The notes under the pieces are model-generated. The model was not told the origin of the DNA and searched no databases. It saw only the letters and a list, made by a program, of their open reading frames with translations. From Agrocybe praecox (Eukaryota; Basidiomycota; Agaricomycetes; Agaricales; Agrocybaceae), in contig OZ024842.1 in assembly GCA_964017145.1 (NCBI GenBank), forward strand, positions 186,001 through 250,000: a DNA stretch of 64,000 nt. The letters are read 5' to 3'. Shown here in pieces: positions 56,210-64,000 of the stretch (its first letter is position 1; each line of letters begins with the position of its first letter). The position numbers were made by a program, and so were the translations under genes.

Positions 56210-59200
56210 CCTAATCTATCTTTATCATATCATATCATAGCATTCAATGATTAATCCACTACTTACCTGATCTCTTATTGTTCGCTCTTTGACATATCTT
56301 CCTTTCCTTTCTTTCTTTCCTTTGTCGGTTCATCTCACAGCTTCTTCTAGTTGGTATTCTAATTTTGATTCGACGTCGAGGTCAAGTACGCTAAGTCGTG
56401 TATGGCTTGGTTATAGTCGTATTTGGGTTCCTTCTTTCTTCCGAGTCTCCTCATGCATCCGGCTGCCGGTATCCTTCTCCTCAATTTTTTTTCTTTCCTT
56501 CCCTTCCATTCTGCCTTTATCTTTTCACTCTCCGTCCAATTCAGATTTCTCAGCAAGTACCCACGCTGATCTCCATGATATCAATTAGTCTGCTCTGACT
56601 GGCTTAATCGTCATAATATCGGCCTCAGTCTCAACCCGGCACTGAATATTCATGATATGAATGGAAGGTCCGCTCAAGTTCATTGAAAACTCGTTTCCTT
56701 TCCTGATTTTATACTATTACACGCCAAATGAGCACCTTTACGCGTTGGAACTTGGAGCCGTACTCGTCGCCGAGTACGATTGAATACATAATACTTAAGC
56801 GCGACATCTAGAGCCGACAGACTACCTAGAGAATATCATATATACCTATTACTATTTTACATGTGGTTGTATACATTAGGCATATTATGAACTGGAAAAT
56901 TAATAGGAACTTGCACCGAGCACCTACCCTGCAGCGTACCATGAACCTCTGCACTGCACATAAGCCATTTTGCATTATTCCTTACTGGGAACTTGAACGA
57001 CCTTAAAGGAAGGAAGAGTCCATGACACCGCTCCCCGTCTATCATTTATCGCAATCCCGAATCGATAATCATTAATCGTTGATTATTTGATTAATCCCTA
57101 CCGAATGCTGATGACTGAGCACCAAATACTGAGTTCTGAGGACGAACCACTGATTACCGATCATCCATGATGCAATGCACGACACGACACGCGCTTATTA
57201 TAATTCTATTTGCATCCTTTCATTTTTCCATCTGAGCGGGGGCTTCTTTGCTTTATTCCACAACGAGCACAGCAAAATATAATCAACTGTCATACTATTT
57301 AAGTAATAAATATTCGGACTCCGAAATAAATTGGTGGGCCATCAAGAATATCCAATTCAAAATCCGAATGTCCGTTAAATATAATGGCAGAGAACGTTTT
57401 GCTATGCACCTAGTGTTCTCTTCCTGTGGTCATTTTTTGTTCGTTTATGTGTATACGTCGGCTGTAAAGCCGTTCTTTGTTCTCATGGGCTCATGTTCTC
57501 AAGTTGTGCGCCATCAACATACTTCACGATCGTGCGCGCTCAGCGCCAGAATCGTTTATGGACCCTGCAGAGTGCAGACGATCGTGTCTCTTTAGTCTAA
57601 TAAAAATAACTTTCCTATACAGGGATAGACCCGACTCGGGACTGTTCCTTCGGCATCCAGAAGAAGGTCCTTAGGAAGCCTGATAATTTTCAGTTATTTC
57701 CCTACTCTAATCATCTGAAAAATATCGAGTCATTGAAGTCGTCCTTTGTGGCGACCAATGATTTTCACGACAGGTTGTTTTATCGATCATCAAAGCAATC
57801 CTTTCCACTACTCATTCTATAGATCCCGCCCCTATCCATATCCAACAAGACAGAAAAAAAGAACAAGAACAAGAAACTGTGCACTCTGAAACCATATTTA
57901 GTTTACCCCTGTGGCGAGGAGCTCGTCATCCTATATTCCAGGGAAGAATCTATAAGAGCATGGAGAAATTATTAGCTCGAAGGAATTATAGATCCGAGAA
58001 AACAGGAGTGGAACAGGAGTGGAATGTGTCTCCACTCATTTTATCGTTCATCCGGTACGTTAATCGAGTGCTGGAAGCCTTTCCATTTCCATTTCCATTT
58101 ATTGAAGGATCGTACGTCTTCTCAAGTTCTCATCACACGATACTGGCCAAGCGCCGATATCTGTTTCTCTGCGATATAGCTTAATAAATACAGGTCGCGT
58201 GTATTTATTAACCTGCATGTCGACGATATATGCTCATAGCATGGCCGATACCTGGATTAGGCTGTATTTCCAATATACGGCCCGCCGTGTCAATTCCACT
58301 CTCATCATCAGCCCGCATTATTCGAATTCAACTGGGTCTTGTCCCAAAACTAGTACGATGCACCCACGCACACACCACGGTAAACGAGTATTCCACCCAC
58401 AGCGATTTATGCTCGATCAGGCCATTAATAGGTCATGTCATAGCCCATCACGACCTTCTGCTGCGGCACATAAACTGATTACCACTTAAGCACATATTCT
58501 CCTTATCCTGCTGACACGCGTCCACGATGGCCAGCACAATCACCATTCCATGGCATTTCCGATGGGATGTCCAAAGAACCCAAGAAACGGAAACAGAAAC
58601 GGACGGACTTGAAAAACGTTGCTCGTTTACTAATCTCATTTTAATTTATCGATGAGTCTAGGCCGCCTGAGATAAGGTGTGCTACCTACATGCATTCTAC
58701 GGCGATGAATAGCTCAGGAGGCTGACATACGCCATACGTCAGAAGACGCACGGAATATTCCTTCCCTACTGTTCGTGAAAATGGCAATTGGTACAGGAAT
58801 CTGAACGAGCGAGGAGGCCAACGACGCGTGTGTATGTTATTTAACTGAGACAGATATTAGTCTCAACTTAGAGTCGGAGAAGGAGAAAGAATCGAACGAA
58901 CTAGGATTAGGATATTTTATTAGAATCCATCCCATCATTGCCGAATGTCTCGAAAATGGAAGCTAAAAAAAGAGAACTAGCAGTCCTTCTTATTCTTACA
59001 TAAACACGGCTTATGTTCAGAATATTCTGCGCTGCAGACTACGCGACAGCATTTGGCTACAAACATGGCAGCTATGATTTACTTACCTGCCTACGGGCTA
59101 ACGCGGTGAGCAATTGATGACGATATTCTTGAAACCAACGGGAGAAGGTTACTCTATATTCGTGGCAAAGGAAAAAAGAACTTGCACACAAAATCTGTAC

Positions 59201-59900
59201 CTACGTACAAAAATAGTATTCATACTTTTTTTTTAAAGTCCGTCATATCACTAATCTATGTACGCCGTACGGGGCCCGATTACCAGCCTAGCGCGTAAAA
59301 TCCAACAGATATTCCCGGCCAGAGAGAAGTTGCTCGTTCGCTGATAAGCGGTGAAATAATTTTTTGATCTGGGAGACGAGTCTATCTATGTAGCTAGCTT
59401 GCCTATCCCATGACATTCCGGAAACGCGGAAAACAAACGCTATCAGACATGTTTTAAGAAACACGCTGCCAGTGGGTAAATATAGAAATTAGAGGTGACC
59501 TGTTGAACAAGGTCGTCCCGCTGGAGTTGACAGACATATGCTGCCTAGAAAACAGCGAAATCACAGTGAGGTGTGGTCAAACATCATGCGTGAGCACTGA
59601 AGTCGCCTCACTGATGGCCAAGCTGTGTATGTAGTACGTACAAGCCTGATACTGCTTATCTGCTGGAGCATCATAGACGTGGATATCATAGATGGACTCG
59701 ATAGATTGTTCTCCTGTGTCTCTGTCAATGTGCACAGCTTACTAACTACTGTCAGACTCAAGTCGAATATTAGTTACTATACCGGGCACTAGGTCAGCGA
59801 AATAACCACCTGAGTCAGCCTGAAGGCGTTGTGAAGATGTTTCAGCCGGGAGAATGGATGGGTCTGCAGAAGAACATTAAGCATGTATCTAGTTTAATCT
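56210..59900. other. Gene-poor stretch
   Basis: I find no frame with recognisable domains, no convincing splice chain and no RNA gene. A few frames of 60-115 codons (56289-56588, 57248-57595, 57879-58184) look random in composition. Confidence 0.4.
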
Positions 59901-62900
59901 ATCAGATAGAGGCGAAGACATCGTTATGATTCACGAATTAGGCTTGAGGTTTGCCTCAGGACCGGTGTTTATTTCAATACGACGACGATGCCGATGCGGC
60001 AAATGCAACGCCGGTACATTCCGTATGTTTTCCATGTTTCGCTTTGGGAGTAATTACTTCTGTCAATCCACTTGTCTTTATCTACTGCCCTCCATTAATC
60101 TTCTTGCTCTTCTTAAAAAGAAAGACCTACCCCATCACGTCGTGCTCGACATGTATACGCGACCAGAAGCATATTCTTATCCGACCATCACCACCATCAC
60201 CATCATCCTCCGTGGAATTCGAGAGAAAACTCCACTCGCATATCATATGCTTTTATCTTTGACAAAAAAATGGGAGAAGGTCCGACCCATCGTGGTCTTG
60301 TTTCACGAATGTCATTCTGTACGTCATGCTTTCTAACAGCCGCACTACTCAAAAAGCTGTCTTTACGGAAAACATATCAAAGACTAGTATGGAAATGTCA
60401 CTTTCTTTCTTAGTATGTTCTTTTCTTCGATGAGCTGATGGGGCTCTATGTAAGACTAGTAAATATCGTGATATATGTAAGTATTTTACCCTGTCATATC
60501 GGCCATCTGGTGGGGATCCGAGTTTGCGAGATGGATATGTTTGTCTGTCTGTCCCATAAGTCTGCGACTTTTATTCTTGTTCTGGACAGGCCAAGTTAAC
60601 AAGCCTTTGCGTGCATGATCATCAGTGGAGGTAGGGTCATCCCGCTCAAAGTCGGAAAGATGGTGGCTGGCCCTCTGCGTTGTAAGAGCGTTCCAGCACG
60701 CCATACGCGGATTTTCGATCTAGACTCTTGCTCAGCTCTACATATGCGTGAATGGAGAATATGCGCAGATGGAACACTCTTGCGCGGAGGCTTCCCCGCG
60801 CTCTACGTGGCTTGGTCAGGAACGAACGACACAGAGATGGGTTTGTAATATTTCAGGATGCTCCTGATATCATGACTACATTGCCACAGTGGTTACTTAT
60901 CGCCTCAATATTACTCTGAGCACTTTGAGCGCTGGGAATTCGACGGTTGGCCCTCCTAAGATGTGCATAGCTAGGAACCTTCATTTCCTTGCCAGTTCTT
61001 AAAATGTTTTTATGTCACGTAGTCATAAATCCGTTTTCCGGAGGTCCGATGACTAACATCTAATGAGCTCAATCAAAGCTCTTTGTAGGTTCCGGATGTG
61101 TACAAAAAGTCGCACAGACGAAATGCGAAGTGAGAATGATGATATTCCTTATGATTTAGCTGGTTAACCCTGGTTTCTAGATAATCGTCGTGACACTGTC
61201 CTACCTGTGGCTGGGACGAACCTAAAACCTTCCTCGACCCTCGACATGCGGTACCAATAAGCTGGCGAAGGGCTTGAGACTGCTTGGGACTTGCCTTAGC
61301 CGGATTTAGATTTAAGTTACGATCGGATCTTCAGGTGTAAGTTGCCGGTTAAAGCCGCCATGTGAATTGTGATGCACCCCACGTGGTCGGATATTTCTAG
61401 ATATTTCTGGCTCAATTCATGCACTTCCATTTGTCGGGTTGGTGGCTCGTCCAATGAATTAGAAATTACATCGGGCGAGCGACAGTCCTGTTCGGCGTTC
61501 GCCCGACGCTGGCATTCTCTGGGTCTTGACATCGTTGCACGAGCCTTACGACGCCACAGCGCAGACATGAAATTGCGCGTAATGGTCTGGAATGACCCCC
61601 AATGTGGTATTATTCGTTATCGTAAATCTTAATGCATATGGGTAAAGGAAGCCAACTCGTACATATGGTGAGTAAGGGGCTGCATCTACGTTCATTCAAC
61701 TGTAATTACGTGCCTACTTACTGTAGGCTTGCCGCCGCTTTAGAGGCACAAACCGCCAAGATGGCTGAAAATACAGTCATCACAATAATAGAATATAGCC
61801 TCCGACATTTTCTATATTTGCCTTTATGCACTGCGTTTGGTGGAGAATTCGGCCAAAAAATATTTTTTCTCTCTTTCCGCAGTCCTCAAGAGCTTTCGCC
61901 CTTCACGTGAGGTAGGTTGAGGGCGGTTATGGAAAGATAAGTACCAACCAATCACTTCACGTGGTACGTGGTAATGCATTATTTGAAATATGCGTGGTCA
62001 TGGAACCTGGTGATGGGAATTTCATTCGTAAGCTCCAAAGATACATACCTCATTCGATACTAAACGTGACCACGTCTAGGCGTTGGGGAATGACATCTCT
62101 CCGAGGTAGCACCACAGAAACGCATATATGTATATAAGCGAAACCGGGTGTTCGCATTCTCAAAATGGCGTGCAGCAACAGGCCGTAACTCTTGCTACCA
62201 CTCGATACAACGTCCGTTCATTATGCCTTTAATGCCTACGAGCATTGCCCCTTTTGACTTGCGAGGTTGAGCGCGTATTGGAAGTGGTGAAAATCCTCCG
62301 CAGGACCTTCTCGATCAGGTATTTTTGCTGCATTCGCCGCGGACCTTTTAACCATATCGACTGAATACTGACGGCGAATTCCTGACACGTCATTTCCACG
62401 TTCTTTAAAAGGAACTCCACTAACGGCTCTTTTCCCACCACTTCATAGGCTATGTGTTCTTCCTATGGCCCTCTCCCCCTTTAAATATTAATACACAGTT
62501 CAATATCAACGTGCGCAGCCCGCATATGTCGACTGAGCCGTTAAGTCACGTCAATGCTTATTTTGCTTCGGTTAGTTCCCAATCACTCTCTTGCCGACCA
62601 ATTTACCTATGCTGTCTTCTTGTGAATGCAAACCTCATATTTATTAGTCACACTCATGTACATTAATACGTTGCTTCCCACCGGCTTACTACAGTTTTCC
62701 AACGTTCTGAACCGTCGAGTTGCAACAGACACATCCTCCCGAACGTACGGATAACATGTAGTTAATGGCTCGCTGTGCAGTAATAAAACAGAAACCAATA
62801 GCCACCGACGTCAAATAAACTCTACCGATGGTTCTTAATTCACGTTGCGGTGTGTAAGAATAGCAAAGATACTCCCCTGACATGAACATCTGACCTTATA

Positions 62901-63415
62901 AGTGCGCACACGGAGAATCTTCTCTCGGGCTGGGATGATTTATCTTCGAGAAGGATACTATCGATAGATATCATTCATTTGTTGCACCCAAAATTGGTCT
63001 CTACCGTTCCTTGGAACAGTCCCTGCTATGTTTCATATCGCCGTTTAGAGAAGAAAATGCTCATGGGCGCTCATCCGATTGATTTGGGGAAGGCCTTCCA
63101 ATGATATTTTATGGGGAACGAAGGATTGTAATTGGTAACCGAAAATTGAATGTACGAGAAAATCGAAGCTTGTGTATACCTTGGGCAAACCGGTTGTCCC
63201 GTCAAATTTCGCTCAGTCCCTCCATTTTCTCATCAACAATGGTCGTCTAAGTTGCAGCGCAAAGAAGTGTTGGTTGTGAATTTTTAATCCAATTATTCCC
63301 CTTCTTTTCCCATATAGTTACAATCCGTTGACACTATTATCTTGGACACTATAATTATGAGCAGGATAATCATTGGACGCTCGCATGCCACTGGCGCTAG
63401 GGGAGGAGACACAAC
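59901..63415. other. Gene-poor stretch
   Basis: Includes a 136-codon plus-strand frame at 59926-60336 and a 77-codon one at 60615-60848, neither with a recognisable family. Both could be remnants. Nothing else is supported up to the tRNA. Confidence 0.4.
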
Positions 63416-63419
63416 CACA

Positions 63420-63502
63420 GGCCCCCTAGCTCAGTGGTAGAGCGTGTGATTCCAGAAACTGGAGTCTCCACAAGGTCATCCGTTCGACTCGGGTGGGAGT
63501 CA
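63420..63502 (+). tRNA. tRNA with short intron, probably tRNA-Trp(CCA)
   Basis: Acceptor arm GGCCCCC pairs with GGGAGTC (63495-63501) in 6 of 7 positions, with discriminator A at 63502. The D arm GCTC/GAGC and A-box TAGCTCAGTGG are canonical, and the T arm with B-box CGTTCGACTCG is canonical. The anticodon arm TGTGA...CCACA encloses 18 nt, about 11 more than a normal loop, so an intron after position 37 is likely. The segment CTGG in the intron can pair with CCAG of the anticodon loop, as in split fungal tRNAs. Position 34-36 then reads CCA (Trp). The A31-C39 and C4-A69 mismatches reduce certainty. Confidence 0.7.
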
Positions 63503-64000
63503 TGTTTTTGCGTTCTGGCGGGAGCCATGCAATAACAAACGAATTCCTTTTAAGGGAACGTGATTTTGATAAGCGCCGTCTTAGCCTTGATCGATCGATC
63601 TTCTATCAATTTTCAAAATATGTTACAACGCTAATACTATGAGCTCCCTTACCTTCGATAAATTCACCATTCATGCGTCAGGAAATAAATGGTGTGGGGG
63701 ATCATGACCTTGAGGAAACCTAGTCACACCATATCAACTATACATTAGTAGGCTTTTCTCTTTCTTCACACTCTTCTGCAATCTCATGCTCCGAGATATT
63801 TTGCGATGGACGGTGGGATACTTCAAATCTATCAGGCATATGAAGTGACAACTTTCAATGTCTTTCGTTGTTTCCTGTACCAATAAGGCGGGGGTTACCA
63901 TAAATGGTATGCCCGAGGCCATTCCTTTCCAAGAATTTGTGAAACGAAACAGAGATAGTAATTCATGGATCCCATAATGTATTCAAAGTCGAGAAAAGCT
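63503..64000. other. No gene seen
   Basis: AT-rich sequence after the tRNA. A 62-codon minus-strand frame at 63734-63922 has no recognisable content. Confidence 0.4.

Overview
The window looks like a transposon-rich, partly subtelomeric piece of a filamentous basidiomycete genome, probably an agaricomycete. The evidence is short (about 47-66 nt) GT-AG introns in almost every gene, telomeric CCCTAA repeats, a telomere-type Penelope-like retroelement, a Zn(II)2Cys6 regulator, and remains of a NACHT NTPase of the kind abundant in mushrooms. Genes are sparse. Most of the long open frames are shadows, repeats or remnants.

Left part (1-22.3 kb): a multi-exon acidic protein gene of unknown function (about 2.0-4.3 kb), two apparently intact members and two dead remnants of a 139-residue protein family, four blocks derived from the regulator gene at 47.8-51.6 kb, and at least seven pieces of a dispersed repeat (R2 here). 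One R2 copy at 12.2-15.7 kb is split by two elements: a 990-bp foldback element with a direct repeat at its ends, and a 2-kb element with inverted ends. The contig stops at a 200-base run of N (22280-22479).

Middle part (22.5-35 kb): directly after the gap come 95 bases of CCCTAA repeats, then a Penelope-like element without a GIY-YIG endonuclease (Coprina/Athena type). It has a small basic first ORF interrupted by a 52-nt intron and a reverse transcriptase. About 1.2 kb downstream there is a sequence that fits every conserved position of a type I hammerhead ribozyme. Beyond it lie about 6 kb of dispersed palindromic repeats that surround a 5'-truncated ribosomal protein uL6 (RPL9) gene, then other imperfect repeats.

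Right part (35-64 kb): compositionally biased remnants (35-40 kb), the 5' end of a small spliced gene (40.1 kb), a NACHT NTPase pseudogene (42.1-43.0 kb), a PIF-Harbinger transposon with both ends but a deleted catalytic domain (43.2-45.7 kb), and one large intact gene, a 959-residue Zn(II)2Cys6 transcription factor in 13 exons on the minus strand (47.8-51.6 kb). After it come a minisatellite, alternating duplicated blocks, a 250-bp hAT-type MITE with an 8-bp target duplication, a long stretch without recognisable genes, and a split tRNA gene, probably tRNA-Trp, at 63.4 kb.

Exon coordinates were worked out by hand from splice signals and frame continuity. All similarities named are recognition from memory of families, not database results.
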